From contig NZ_FOMH01000001.1 in assembly GCF_900112575.1 (NCBI RefSeq), positions 572,543 through 636,542 on the forward strand: DNA of 64,000 nt, given 5' to 3'. Position 1 is the first letter of the stretch; every line of letters starts with the position of its first letter. The notes beneath the pieces are model-generated. The model saw nothing but the letters and a program-made list of their open reading frames with translations. It was not told the origin of the DNA and did not search any database. Shown one piece after another: positions 28,478 through 36,781 of this stretch. A program made the position numbers and the translations under genes. Origin of the DNA: Flavobacterium phragmitis. GTDB taxonomy: Bacteria > Bacteroidota > Bacteroidia > Flavobacteriales > Flavobacteriaceae.

Positions 28478-28804
28478 TTACGATTCAACCTCAGGCTTCC
28501 AAAAGTGTTTTTCAAAATCCACAATCTGATTATTCACGACTTTTATGCCTTCATTTTCTAATAATTGCTGCATTAAATTGGTCCCGTCAAAATGATGTTT
28601 TCCAGTCAAAAGGCCTTTTTGATTTACTACTCGGTGTGCAGGAACATCATCCATATTATGACAGGCATTCATGGCCCAGCCCACCATTCTTGCAGATCGC
28701 GCAGTTCCTAAAGCTTTTGCAATTGCACCATAAGAAGTGACTTTCCCGTAAGGGATTTGTCTTGCAATTACATAAACTCTTTCGAAAAAATTTTCCTCAG
28801 CCAT
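28478..28804 (-). CDS. Alkyltransferase-like (ATL) DNA-binding protein, no catalytic Cys
   Basis: 108 residues matching the C-terminal DNA-binding domain of O6-alkylguanine-DNA methyltransferases: FFERVYVIARQIPYGKVTSYGAIAKALG is the helix-turn-helix, and ARMVGWAMNAC and the arginine finger are in place. The active-site PCHR is VPAHRVV here, so Cys is Ala and it cannot transfer alkyl groups. ATL proteins instead flag O6-alkylguanine for nucleotide excision repair (family knowledge). Confidence 0.92.
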   Translation of the reverse strand: MAEENFFERVYVIARQIPYGKVTSYGAIAKALGTARSARMVGWAMNACHNMDDVPAHRVVNQKGLLTGKHHFDGTNLMQQLLENEGIKVVNNQIVDFEKHFWKPEVES

Positions 28805-28813
28805 AATTTTTTT

Positions 28814-28945
28814 GCCACAGATTTCACAGATTAAAAGGATTCTGACTTTTGGCTATTGTAGATTATTATCAAATTTAAATCTCAAATTAATGAAAAATAT
28901 TTACCACAAAGTAAAAAAATCATTTTAATCTGTGAAATCTGTGGC
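28814..28945. repeat. Palindromic element GCCACAGATTTCACAG
   Basis: GCCACAGATTTCACAGATTA (from 28814) pairs with TAATCTGTGAAATCTGTGGC (to 28945). It fills the 149-nt gap between the ATL and LysE genes. Confidence 0.7.
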
Positions 28946-28953
28946 TTATAAAA

Positions 28954-29592
28954 TTAACCGAAATAGTAGTTTAGAATATTAAAAAGTGTTACAAGGGCAA
29001 TAACTCCAGTAATACTTCCAATAATGGTATTCATGTTGCGCATTAAATAATCGGTTTTCTTTTCGATTCTTCCAAAGAAGGCTATATAACTGTATAAAGC
29101 GACAAATGAACCAAGAACTGATCCCAATACAAAAGTGAAAATGATATTGTTTTCGAAAGCAAAAAGATGATATGAAGCCAAAGTAACGCTTACTACAACA
29201 TAATACGGAATCGGAAAGAAATTTAATCCAGAGAGCAGCATTCCTAAAAAGAAACGACTTTTTTTACTGCTCTTTTTAATTTTCGATTTTTTCTTGGTTT
29301 TGGGCTCTTTGGCAATAAACAAAAAATAAATCGTTAAGATTGAAAAGATTACAAAACCAACTTCTCTCAATAATGTAACAACATCTGGACGATTGTCAAT
29401 TACTCGTGCAAAAAGAACCGCAACATAAACCTGAAAAAAAATAACCAAAACAGCACCAACAGCAAACCACAAAGCATTCTTTTTTCCTTCTTTTATATTT
29501 ATTTTGGCTGCTGTCATGTTGATTAATCCCGGAGGAATAATCCCAATTGCGGCTGCAATAAATCCAGAAATAAAAGGAGTAAATAAGGCCAT
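28954..29592 (-). CDS. LysE/RhtB-family amino-acid exporter
   Basis: 212 residues, about six membrane helices. The N-terminal IPPGLINMTAAKINIKEGKKNALWFAVGAV carries the conserved G-x-x-P-P-G motif and the following basic loop of LysE exporters. A Lys-rich cytoplasmic loop (TKKKSKIKKSSKK) follows helix three. The substrate is unknown. It lies 42 nt downstream of trmB on the same strand. Confidence 0.8.
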   Translation of the reverse strand: MALFTPFISGFIAAAIGIIPPGLINMTAAKINIKEGKKNALWFAVGAVLVIFFQVYVAVLFARVIDNRPDVVTLLREVGFVIFSILTIYFLFIAKEPKTKKKSKIKKSSKKSRFFLGMLLSGLNFFPIPYYVVVSVTLASYHLFAFENNIIFTFVLGSVLGSFVALYSYIAFFGRIEKKTDYLMRNMNTIIGSITGVIALVTLFNILNYYFG

Positions 29593-29634
29593 TAAATTGA
29601 TTTGTAAGTTGTAAATTCAGTTTTAAAATTAAGA

Positions 29635-30312
29635 CTAATCTTTAATTTTGAAACGAATATACGTAATTGCCTTGTTAATTTCTAGATATTGTTTCTCATA
29701 AAATGTCTGAATCGAAGTGACAACTTCTGGACTTCCTTCATTTTTGTAAACATTATGGTTCGCATATAAAACCTCGTGTCCTTCTCCATGAAGTAAACCA
29801 AGCGTGTATCCGTGCATAAATTCACTGTCGGTTTTTAAGTTTACGACACCGTCTTTTTTAAGAATCTTTTTGTATAATTTCAAAAACTCAGAATTGGTCA
29901 TTCTGTGTTTTGTTCTTTTGTATTTGATCTGTGGATCTGGGAAAGTAATCCAGATTTCGTCTACTTCGCCTTCAGCAAAAATATGATTGATCAATTCAAT
30001 TTGAGTACGAACGAAAGCAACGTTATGCAGCCCGTTTTCCACAGCAGTTTTAGCTCCACGCCAGAAACGAGCGCCTTTAATGTCAATTCCGATAAAATTT
30101 TTATCTGGGTATTTTTCAGCTAATCCAACAGAATATTCTCCTTTTCCACATCCTAACTCTAATACTAAAGGATTATCATTTTTAAAGAAATCAGAATTCC
30201 ATTTTCCTTTTAAAGGCATTAAATCGCCTACAACTTCTTCTCTAGTTGGTTGAAAAACGTTTTGAAATGTTTCGTTCTCTCTGAATCTTTTAAGTTTATT
30301 TTTGCTTCCCAC
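29635..30312 (-). CDS. trmB: tRNA (guanine-N7-)-methyltransferase
   Basis: 225 residues. SAM-binding motif LELGCGKGEYSVGLAEKYPDKNFIGIDIKG (~50-78) and the substrate motif EIWITFPDPQIKYKRTKHRM identify TrmB, which makes m7G46 in tRNA. The final helices (RFKIKD) are complete. A minus-strand TAATTTTG box (30336-30329) lies just upstream. Confidence 0.95.
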   Translation of the reverse strand: MGSKNKLKRFRENETFQNVFQPTREEVVGDLMPLKGKWNSDFFKNDNPLVLELGCGKGEYSVGLAEKYPDKNFIGIDIKGARFWRGAKTAVENGLHNVAFVRTQIELINHIFAEGEVDEIWITFPDPQIKYKRTKHRMTNSEFLKLYKKILKKDGVVNLKTDSEFMHGYTLGLLHGEGHEVLYANHNVYKNEGSPEVVTSIQTFYEKQYLEINKAITYIRFKIKD

Positions 30313-30416
30313 TTTTAAAAATTTTTGGCAAAATTAAGGAATATAAACGAATGAAACGGCTTAAGCGGGTTTAAATGTTTTTCACCGCAAATTCTTGTGA
30401 AGTATGTTTTGTTTTT

Positions 30417-30499
30417 TGCCACGAATTACATGAATTCACACTAATTTTTTCTGCAATACAGTTATAAAAATTCGTGTGAATTCATGTAATTTGTGGCAA
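30417..30499. repeat. Palindromic element, GCCACGAATT family
   Basis: TTGCCACGAATTACATGAAT (from 30417) pairs with ATTCATGTAATTTGTGGCAA (to 30499). It lies between trmB and amt. Confidence 0.7.
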
Positions 30500-30506
30500 C
30501 TTTATT

Positions 30507-31889
30507 TTAACCGTAATGTGGTTCTGTAATTGGCTGTGCTTTTGGATCAAGAGATTCATCGTGCTGTGATAAATCCAGTCCAATATGCTCTGATTCTTCC
30601 GAAACTCTCAATGGAATAATGAAGTTCGTTACTTTAAACAAGAAATAAGCTCCGAAGAAAGTAAAGACAGAAACTAAAACTAATGCCATCATATGGTGTC
30701 CAAAAACGCTCCATCCTCCGTGTAATAAACTTGCATTTTCGCCATGCGCAAAAATAGCCGTAAGAATCATTCCCATAATTCCACCAACACCATGGCAAGC
30801 AAAAACGTCGAGAGTATCATCGAATTTTTTAGAATATTTACAGTTTACAGCGGTGTTAGAAACCAAAGCCGTTACAAATCCGAAGAACATACTTTCTGGA
30901 ACCGAAATAAATCCTGCAGCCGGTGTAATGGCAACAAGTCCCACGACAGCTCCAATACAAGCCCCTAAAGCAGAAACTTTTCTTCCGTTCATTCTATCGA
31001 AGAAAATCCAAGTTAACATAGCAGCGGCCGATGAAGTAGTGGTTGTCGCAAAAGCCATAGCAGCCGTTCCGTTGGCAGCAAGAGCAGATCCAGCGTTGAA
31101 TCCGAACCATCCAAACCAAAGCATTCCAGTTCCTAATAATACAAACGGAATATTGGTTGGAATATGCTGGCTGTTTTTTCTTTTTCCTAAAACAATAACA
31201 CCAGCCAAAGCTGCAAAACCAGAGCTCATGTGAACCACGGTTCCTCCTGCGAAATCCTTAACACCAAAATAACTTCCTAAAACTCCAGTTGGATACCAAA
31301 CGGCGTGACATAAAGGAGCATATATAAAAATCGTAAATAAACTAATGAAAACTAAATAAGAAATAAAACGAACACGTTCTGCAAATGAACCTGTAATAAT
31401 TGCAGGACAAATAATTGCAAATTTCATTTGAAACAATGCAAAAAGCATAAACGGAATCGTGTTTGCCAATTGTTTATGAGGCAGAACGCCCACATAATCC
31501 ATAAAAGCAAAAGTAGTCGGATTTCCGAAAAAGCTGTAAAAATGATCTCCAGAACCAAAACCAATCGGTTCTCCAAATGCCAGACTAAAAGCAACCACAA
31601 CCCATAAAAGTGTTACAACTCCCAAACAGATAAAACTCTGAAGCATAGTCGAAATAACGTTTTTCTTTCCTACCATTCCACCATAAAAGAAAGATAATCC
31701 AGGTGTCATGATTAAAACTAAACAGCTTGAAGTAAGCATCCAGGCAACATCGGCAGGAACAATATGATCTGTCGTTCCGAATTCTGATAAAACATAACTA
31801 TTTTCTGTTACTGTTGGCCAAAATGCACCAATTGTGCAAACGACACTGATCATAATAAAGGAAATAATCCAGCGTTTTTCTATTTTCAT
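30507..31889 (-). CDS. amt: Ammonium transporter
   Basis: 460 residues, about 11 membrane helices plus an N-terminal signal-like helix. Amt signatures: ADVAWMLTSSCLVLIMTPGLSFFYGGMVGKKN, WFGWFGFNAGSALAANG and VFACHGVGGIMGMI with its pore-lining His. It imports ammonium. No glnK/glnB gene is adjacent. A minus-strand TAACTTTG box lies at 31935-31928. Confidence 0.96.
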   Translation of the reverse strand: MKIEKRWIISFIMISVVCTIGAFWPTVTENSYVLSEFGTTDHIVPADVAWMLTSSCLVLIMTPGLSFFYGGMVGKKNVISTMLQSFICLGVVTLLWVVVAFSLAFGEPIGFGSGDHFYSFFGNPTTFAFMDYVGVLPHKQLANTIPFMLFALFQMKFAIICPAIITGSFAERVRFISYLVFISLFTIFIYAPLCHAVWYPTGVLGSYFGVKDFAGGTVVHMSSGFAALAGVIVLGKRKNSQHIPTNIPFVLLGTGMLWFGWFGFNAGSALAANGTAAMAFATTTTSSAAAMLTWIFFDRMNGRKVSALGACIGAVVGLVAITPAAGFISVPESMFFGFVTALVSNTAVNCKYSKKFDDTLDVFACHGVGGIMGMILTAIFAHGENASLLHGGWSVFGHHMMALVLVSVFTFFGAYFLFKVTNFIIPLRVSEESEHIGLDLSQHDESLDPKAQPITEPHYG

Positions 31890-32152
31890 TTTTAAAATAC
31901 TTTGTTTAACCCTATTTTTTTTGGGGTCAAAGTTAAAAAAAAATAAAGATTCTTGTTTTGAAGGCTGTTAAAATAGAGGGCGACGTTTTATTTTGATTGA
32001 TTTTATAAAATACACATCGTTTTTTTGACAGTATCTTATTTTAAAGTTACAAAAAAGCGCCGTTTTTGCCGAATTTATTAAAATTAATTTCTCAATACGT
32101 TTAGTAAAGTGCTAGAAAAGTTATGTTTATAATAAGAAAGTCTTAAAATGTT

Positions 32153-32641
32153 TTATTTCTTTTGAAGCTTCGCAATCAAAGCGTCTTCGATTGGTGCTTT
32201 GATTTTGGTTACCGCATCAACCTCATCGTTTGGAATCGTCATTGATAGAACATAATGCTGGATTTTCCATTCGTTACCTACTTTTACCAAAACTCCAGAA
32301 CCACGGCAGATTTTCATTTGAGTGTCTAACAATTCGTCAAACCAAGCAATTTTTCCCGTTTTGTCAAAAAAGATATGACGTTCTAAAGCTTTAAAGTTCC
32401 AAGTTGTTCCTTTGTCGAAATAAGGTTTTGCCCAGATTGCAAATTCTTTTTTTGTCCAGTTTTCGGTTGCATCAGTTCCAATGTAGATGGCATCGTCTGC
32501 CAAAGTATTGAAGTACGCATCATATTTAACTTCGCCGGCCGCTTTATGCCACGCATCTAAAGTTTGATTGATTTTGTTTTTGTCTGTTTGTGCGTTTGCA
32601 AAAGAAGCAATGAATAAAAGAAGTAAAAGTGTTTTTTTCAT
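32153..32641 (-). CDS. Exported SnoaL/NTF2-like protein
   Basis: 162 residues with a signal peptide (MKKTLLLLLFIASFANA). One NTF2-fold domain (DAWHKAAGEVKYDAYFNTLADDAIYIGTDATENWTKKEF) resembles DUF4440/SnoaL-like proteins, typically small-ligand pockets without a defined reaction. Role unknown. Isolated gene. Confidence 0.8.
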   Translation of the reverse strand: MKKTLLLLLFIASFANAQTDKNKINQTLDAWHKAAGEVKYDAYFNTLADDAIYIGTDATENWTKKEFAIWAKPYFDKGTTWNFKALERHIFFDKTGKIAWFDELLDTQMKICRGSGVLVKVGNEWKIQHYVLSMTIPNDEVDAVTKIKAPIEDALIAKLQKK

Positions 32642-32983
32642 GAGATATACTATTTGAGTTTAAAGGTATAAATTTTTTTAAATCATGTAAGTGATATAAG
32701 TAAATGGAAGTTTTTTTAATGTAGTATTAACTATAGTTAGCGCGTTTTTTGTCATCCTGAGGAACAAAGGATCATACTAGAAGCTCTACAAAGATTAGCG
32801 ATTCTCTTTGAGGAATATTGGATGCGATCCTTCGTTCAGGATGACATAAAATATGTATAATCTATCTGGATTTCGAAATCAAAACAATTTTAAAATCTTG
32901 TCTTTAATTATCATTAACATTCCACATGTCATTTAATCGCTCAAAAACTATTATATTTGATTTTCAATAAAAATACCATCCCC
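32642..32983. other. Intergenic region with palindrome and promoter
   Basis: Arms GTCATCCTGAGG... (from 32751) and ...TTCAGGATGAC (to 32846), with inner AAAGGATC/GATCCTTC, form a member of the GTCAT family also seen at 3452-3588. TATATTTG at 32952-32959 is a perfect -7 box for the downstream lipoprotein gene, with a start near 32966. The rest has no recognisable feature. Confidence 0.65.
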
Positions 32984-33640
32984 ATGAATCCAAAACTACT
33001 TATAACTTCACTCGCTATAACCTCTCTTTTATTTGTTTCGTGCAAAAAGGAATTAGAACCGCAACAAAGCACATCTACTTCTGAATTGGTCCGATTGGGA
33101 CTTGCAAAAGACACCGCAAAGACTGTGGCACCCGTAACACAAACCCAAATGACAAACCCCAATACGGTTTTGGGAGACACAAAAGGAATCAATCCTGCAC
33201 ACGGACAACCGGGACATAGATGTGATATTGCAGTGGGAGCGCCTTTAAACTCTGCGCCAACGCAGCAAGTACAGACACAACAAGGTCAAACGGTTCAAGT
33301 AAATCCAGCACAGCAACAAGTAGTTACGACTACAACGCAAGTTAAAACACCAAAAGGAATGAATCCGCCGCACGGACAGCCAGGACATAGATGTGATATT
33401 CCAGTTGGAGCGCCATTGAATTCGCCAGTGGCAAAAACAACTGCAGCTGCAAGTACAGCACAAAGCGGATCGGTTTCTCAGAATTTTACAGTTACGCCTC
33501 CGCCGGCTGCAAATCCTGTTCCTGCTTTATTGAGTACAGAAGGTACGGAAGCTACAGTAGCAGACGGAATGAATCCGCCACACGGAAAACCAGGACACAG
33601 ATGTGATATTGCGGTAGGAGCACCTCTGCCAAAATCTTAG
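32984..33640 (+). CDS. Lipoprotein with three His/Cys NPPHGQPGHRCDI repeats
   Basis: 218 residues from the ATG at 32984; a TTG at 32957 lies inside the -7 box and is rejected. Lipobox LLFVSC at residues ~16-21. Three near-identical 23-residue units, G[IM]NP[AP]HG[QK]PGHRCDI[AP]VGAPL, lie at 33185-33253, 33356-33424 and 33566-33634. They are joined by Gln/Thr/Pro/Ala-rich linkers. Each unit keeps two His and one Cys. Isolated PHGQPGHRCDI motifs occur in other Bacteroidota proteins (recollection, not checked). Function is unknown; metal binding or surface attachment are guesses. Confidence 0.8.
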   Translation: MNPKLLITSLAITSLLFVSCKKELEPQQSTSTSELVRLGLAKDTAKTVAPVTQTQMTNPNTVLGDTKGINPAHGQPGHRCDIAVGAPLNSAPTQQVQTQQGQTVQVNPAQQQVVTTTTQVKTPKGMNPPHGQPGHRCDIPVGAPLNSPVAKTTAAASTAQSGSVSQNFTVTPPPAANPVPALLSTEGTEATVADGMNPPHGKPGHRCDIAVGAPLPKS

Positions 33641-33660
33641 ATGAAAGTGACATAGAAATA

Positions 33661-33717
33661 AAGTAACAAAGTGACAAAGCTCCAAGAAAACTTAGAATCT
33701 TTGTCACTTTGCAACTT
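33661..33717. terminator. Hairpin between lipoprotein and hpf (convergent)
   Basis: AAGTAACAAAGTGACAAAG (33661-33679) pairs with CTTTGTCACTTTGCAACTT (33699-33717), two mismatches. Confidence 0.65.
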
Positions 33718-33727
33718 ATTTATTATA

Positions 33728-34042
33728 TTAATGTTCTTTTATTTTTTCGAAAGTTGTAGTCAACGATTTTTTGGCTTTAGCCAAAGCACCACTAAATGCT
33801 TTTTCAAGAGTTTCGGCATGTTCTGTCACAGTGATTGGCTGTAATTTTACAGGACGAACCTCGATTACGCATTTTTTGTCGTGCAAGCTGAATTTTTCTC
33901 CATTTTCGTCCCCAAAATGAATCTCTACACGAGTAATTTTATCTTGAAAACGATCTAAGCTTTTCTCTGTTTCTGCAGCAAAATAGCTTTCTAATCTTGC
34001 ACTTCCTTCAATGTTTTTGTCGGTGTTGATTTGTACTTTCAT
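33728..34042 (-). CDS. hpf: Ribosome hibernation-promoting factor (short HPF/RaiA)
   Basis: 104 residues, the short form without a dimerisation tail. The S30AE fold is recognisable from RLESYFAAETEKSLDRFQDKITRVEIHFGDENG, then CVIEVRPVKLQPITVTEHAETLEKAFSGALAKAKKSL. It binds the 30S decoding region and inactivates ribosomes in slow growth. Its promoter is TTG-N20-TAAGTTTG at 34100-34070. Confidence 0.9.
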   Translation of the reverse strand: MKVQINTDKNIEGSARLESYFAAETEKSLDRFQDKITRVEIHFGDENGEKFSLHDKKCVIEVRPVKLQPITVTEHAETLEKAFSGALAKAKKSLTTTFEKIKEH

Positions 34043-34069
34043 AATGCATAATATTTAATGATTCATTCT

Positions 34070-34100
34070 CAAACTTATCCAATTTAAAGGTAAAAGGCAA
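34070..34100 (-). promoter_or_regulatory. Promoter for hpf
   Basis: On the minus strand: TTG (34100-34098), 20 nt, TAAGTTTG (34077-34070). Initiation near 34063 leaves about 20 nt of leader. Confidence 0.7.
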
Positions 34101-34251
34101 GTGAGTTAAGGAAATATTATGAAATTTTAAAGCAATTGTTTTTCAATTTTGTAATTTCGAATATTGCTTATAATTTTTAAGTTAAAACAAAGAAAAAACT
34201 TACTTTTTATGTTTTGTTTTTGTATGTTTGGAGTCCTAAAACTTTCAGACT

Positions 34252-34431
34252 ATGAAAACAAAAAAAGATTTGCCCGCGTGGTATGTTGGCGGTATTGGAA
34301 ACAACCGCAACGCTCTGAAAGGCGTAGGACAGCTAACCCATGTGGGTTTTATATTTCCTAAATTTTCAGATTATGAGTACTGTAAACACCCTTACCAAAG
34401 AAACGGAGTTAAGGTTAAACGAATTTTTTAA
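34252..34431 (+). CDS. Possible 59-residue small protein, overlapping the next gene
   Basis: ATG at 34252, TAA at 34429; begins MKTKKDLPAWYVGGIGNN and ends KVKRIF. It follows a TATGTTTG -7 box (34223-34230), with a start near 34237. Its start context CCTAAA(A)CTTTCAGACTATGA closely repeats that of the next gene (CCTAAATTTTCAGATTATGA). It overlaps that gene by 59 nt in another frame. Plausible composition, but no known family; could be chance. Confidence 0.35.
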   Translation: MKTKKDLPAWYVGGIGNNRNALKGVGQLTHVGFIFPKFSDYEYCKHPYQRNGVKVKRIF

Positions 34432-34606
34432 TCAGGCAACAGATCCTAAAAGTTTCGCAAAAGCCATTCGAAGAGTAAATTATCTTCTCGCCATGGCTCT
34501 AATGCGAGAATGTGAAACCTTAGTAATCGACCCAAAATCTGTTGAACAAGGTTATTTCTGGCTGAATGAACTGGCAGAGGTTTTAAATCCTTATTTGGAG
34601 GATTAA
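34373..34606 (+). CDS. Small helical protein of unknown function
   Basis: 77 residues from the ATG at 34373; a longer frame from 34340 is not supported. Mostly helical: LRLNEFFNQ..., FAKAIRRVNYLLAMALMREC, then FWLNELAEVLNPYLED. No known domain. A decayed copy lies at 35175-35389, and both copies end with the same type of hairpin followed directly by a minus-strand gene. That points to a duplicated cassette at the edge of the restriction island. Confidence 0.75.
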   Translation: MSTVNTLTKETELRLNEFFNQATDPKSFAKAIRRVNYLLAMALMRECETLVIDPKSVEQGYFWLNELAEVLNPYLED

Positions 34607-34616
34607 TAGAAATTAG

Positions 34617-34643
34617 AAAAGCCACAGTAGAAGTGGCTTTTTT
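34617..34643. terminator. Hairpin after the small gene, abutting vsr
   Basis: AAAAGCCAC...GTGGCTTTTTT with a short loop. Its T-run overlaps the vsr stop codon, so it may serve both genes. Confidence 0.85.
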
Positions 34644-35058
34644 ATTGTTGTCTTTCCGCAATTGCGTTTAAAATTTCAAAAATGCAAGAACCTAAGTTTT
34701 TCTTGATATCATTGCTCCAAAAACGTAAAACTTTCCAATTCTGAGATTCCAAATACGCATTGACTTCAAGATCTCTTTGCATATTTCGTTCAATCTTTTT
34801 TATCCAGAATTCTGTGTTGGTTTGTGGTTTTTTTCTAGTTTGCCAATCTTTTCCGTGAAAGAATTCGCCATCAACAAAAATGGCAATTTTTAAGCTTCTA
34901 AAAGTCAAATCTGGACAACCAAAAACCTTTCTATTGTTTTTACGATATCTCAATCCTATATGCCACAACGCCTTTGCCAAACGAACTTCGTCTTTGGTGT
35001 TTTTGCCACGAATTCTACTCATGACTTTGGAGCGTTGTTCTGGGGTGAAACAGTCCAT
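34642..35058 (-). CDS. vsr: Vsr (very-short-patch) DNA mismatch endonuclease
   Basis: 138 residues, full length. It opens MDCFTPEQRSKVMSRIRGKNTKDEVRLAKALW, then LRYRKNNRKVFGCPDLTFRSLKIAIFVDGEFFHGKDW, the Vsr catalytic Asp and its HGKDW block. It nicks T:G mismatches that arise when 5-methylcytosine deaminates. It fits with the C5 methyltransferase at 38092-39330, though four genes and a pseudogene arrangement separate them. Confidence 0.95.
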   Translation of the reverse strand: MDCFTPEQRSKVMSRIRGKNTKDEVRLAKALWHIGLRYRKNNRKVFGCPDLTFRSLKIAIFVDGEFFHGKDWQTRKKPQTNTEFWIKKIERNMQRDLEVNAYLESQNWKVLRFWSNDIKKNLGSCIFEILNAIAERQQ

Positions 35059-35174
35059 GGAAATTTAATTATTAAACATTTGAAATTTAATAATTAGTGG
35101 TATTTAATGGGTTACAGATTATTTGGGTAAAGTTATATTATTATATTGGTTGTTTTGTTGAAAATTTTGTTTAA

Positions 35175-35389
35175 ATGATATCTTTTCAAAAGAACCTAAT
35201 TAAGGTAAACTGAATTCTTCAACAATTCAATTCATTCCAAAAGTGATTAGACAAGTAAGTCGTGTTCTTGCTTTAAACGTTATGCGAGATTTAGAAACTC
35301 TAAAAGGAGAAAATATTAATCTCGAGGATAATTTCTATTGGTTAAATAGATTTTAGGAGATATTGAATTCTTATTTGGAGGTTGAATAA
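35175..35389 (+). pseudogene. Decayed duplicate of the 34373 gene
   Basis: Reading from 35246 gives IRQVSRVLALNVMRDLETL, aligning with IRRVNYLLAMALMRECETL of the intact gene. Then FYWLNRF, an internal TAG (35354-35356) and EILNSYLEVE follow, matching FWLNELAEVLNPYLED. The 5' part aligns only at the DNA level (for example TTAAGGTAAAC against TTAAGGTTAAAC), with small deletions. An in-frame stop and frame loss mean it is not functional. Confidence 0.8.
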
Positions 35390-35399
35390 GAAATTGAAC

Positions 35400-35426
35400 A
35401 AAGCCACTTGAGAGTAGTGGCTTTTT
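35400..35426. terminator. Hairpin after the pseudogene
   Basis: AAAGCCACT (35400-35408) / AGTGGCTTT (35416-35424), T-run after. It is the counterpart of the hairpin at 34617-34643 and abuts the stop of the 35429 gene. Confidence 0.8.
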
Positions 35427-35428
35427 TG

Positions 35429-35911
35429 TTATTCATTATCAATAACTTTCTCAGGATAAGTGGTATTGAAATAGTTTTCAAATGCGTCGCAAAGTAGTTG
35501 TTTATCTATCTCAAACAACTCTTTTTTAATATCCCAGTCTTTGATGTATTCTTCGTCTTCATCGGAAACCTCTTCTCCTTCAAGTTTTCGTGTTAAAACA
35601 TCACTTAACAATACATTATCGCAACTAGAATAGTTTGGATAATATTTCTCAATAAATGACCAGTAATCAAATTTATCGTCTTCTTTTTCATTTAGATTTT
35701 TATGGTCATTTTCTTCAAATTCTTTTGCTACTTCAAATTCTAACCAACCAACTGCTTCAGCCATTCCTTTATAAAATGCATTTCTTTCTGCTTGTGTTTC
35801 AAAAGTGTATTTCTTTACATTAATTACTTTTTCAAAATCATCAAAAGATTGATTGTTATGATATTTTATTATCTGCTCTTTGCCAAAAATTATTTCTGTT
35901 ATAAATTTCAT
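35429..35911 (-). CDS. Acidic protein of unknown function, coupled to the HNH nuclease
   Basis: 160 residues, strongly acidic (EFEENDHKNLNEKEDDKFDY, EGEEVSDEDEEYIKDWD). No signal peptide, helix or known domain recognised. Its start overlaps the stop of the HNH gene by 4 nt, so translation is probably coupled. A small acidic partner of a nuclease could be an inhibitor or specificity factor, but nothing in the sequence proves it. Confidence 0.7.
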   Translation of the reverse strand: MKFITEIIFGKEQIIKYHNNQSFDDFEKVINVKKYTFETQAERNAFYKGMAEAVGWLEFEVAKEFEENDHKNLNEKEDDKFDYWSFIEKYYPNYSSCDNVLLSDVLTRKLEGEEVSDEDEEYIKDWDIKKELFEIDKQLLCDAFENYFNTTYPEKVIDNE

Positions 35912-36672
35912 TGTCTAAAAATTGTTGTTTGATGAAAATCTAAATATTCTTTGGAGGGAAGGAATCTATCTGGTAAAATGATTGTTTTGTTGTGATATTT
36001 TAAAAAGAAATCTTCTACGGCATCTTCAAATTTATACTCGTTGAAGTACTGTGAAACTTTTATTTTATATTCAGGTGTAATAGTTATAAAACCTCTATCA
36101 AAAGCTTTATCATGAATTGAATTTATACAAACTCCGTTATGAGGGTTTAATCTAATTTTGTCATCTTTTGCCCAGGGAATTATATGACTTGCCACAAGAA
36201 AATCTGGGATTGATAAACCAGTAATACAACATTTTGAGTTATATGATGAAAGAATTGTCGAACGAAAAAAACTCTGATTTACTCTTGCTTTAATAATTGC
36301 ATCTCTTTCTTTGCCCAAAGGTAAGTTATCGAGATTGATTTTTGATGTTTTTTCAATAGGTTCATTTGCAAAATTAGAAATGAGTAATTCGCTTTCGTAA
36401 CCGAGATTTTCCCAATTATTACTGAATTCATTCCAAATGATTTTATCAAGTTTGCTTGCGTTTGCTAACCCAACTATTCCTTTTGCTTTAAGTTCTAAAT
36501 CGAAACTTCCAAAGTTTCCGATTTTCATTTTTACAGAATTAGGACTTCTTCCAATTATTTTTGAAATTCTAATAATATCTGGATGATTGGAGCTAACCTT
36601 GTTAAATGGTATTTTGCAATAAAGATTTAGTACAACAATTGTTTGTTCTCTTGTCCAATTTTCTCCTGCCAT
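35908..36672 (-). CDS. HNH restriction-type endonuclease
   Basis: 254 residues. N-terminal DNA-binding-like region (~1-60, ENWTREQTIVVLNLYCKIPFNKVS... IGRSPNSVKMKIGNFGS) as found in standalone HNH restriction enzymes. C-terminal HNH: CCITGLSIPDFLVASHIIPWAKD, NPHNGVCINSIHDKAFDRGF, with the His-Asn-His set visible. It presumably cuts DNA lacking modification. It is 109 nt downstream of the 36782 gene, same strand. Confidence 0.88.
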   Translation of the reverse strand: MAGENWTREQTIVVLNLYCKIPFNKVSSNHPDIIRISKIIGRSPNSVKMKIGNFGSFDLELKAKGIVGLANASKLDKIIWNEFSNNWENLGYESELLISNFANEPIEKTSKINLDNLPLGKERDAIIKARVNQSFFRSTILSSYNSKCCITGLSIPDFLVASHIIPWAKDDKIRLNPHNGVCINSIHDKAFDRGFITITPEYKIKVSQYFNEYKFEDAVEDFFLKYHNKTIILPDRFLPSKEYLDFHQTTIFRQ

Positions 36673-36781
36673 AAAAAGTTTTTTTGAAATTTACACAAAT
36701 GATGTTAATAAATAAGATTTATTCGTTTAATAAAAATGATAAAATTAATCTCTATTTCTCTTGATTTAAGTTACGTTGTTT

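Noticed and set aside
33185..33634. Repeats in the 32984 gene as a possible CRISPR or tandem DNA array
   Set aside because: They are in frame, differ at wobble positions and encode a conserved peptide.
34164..34361. 65-residue frame with Arg/Trp-rich end
   Set aside because: Begins upstream of the -7 box at 34223-34230 and overlaps the more plausible 34252 frame.
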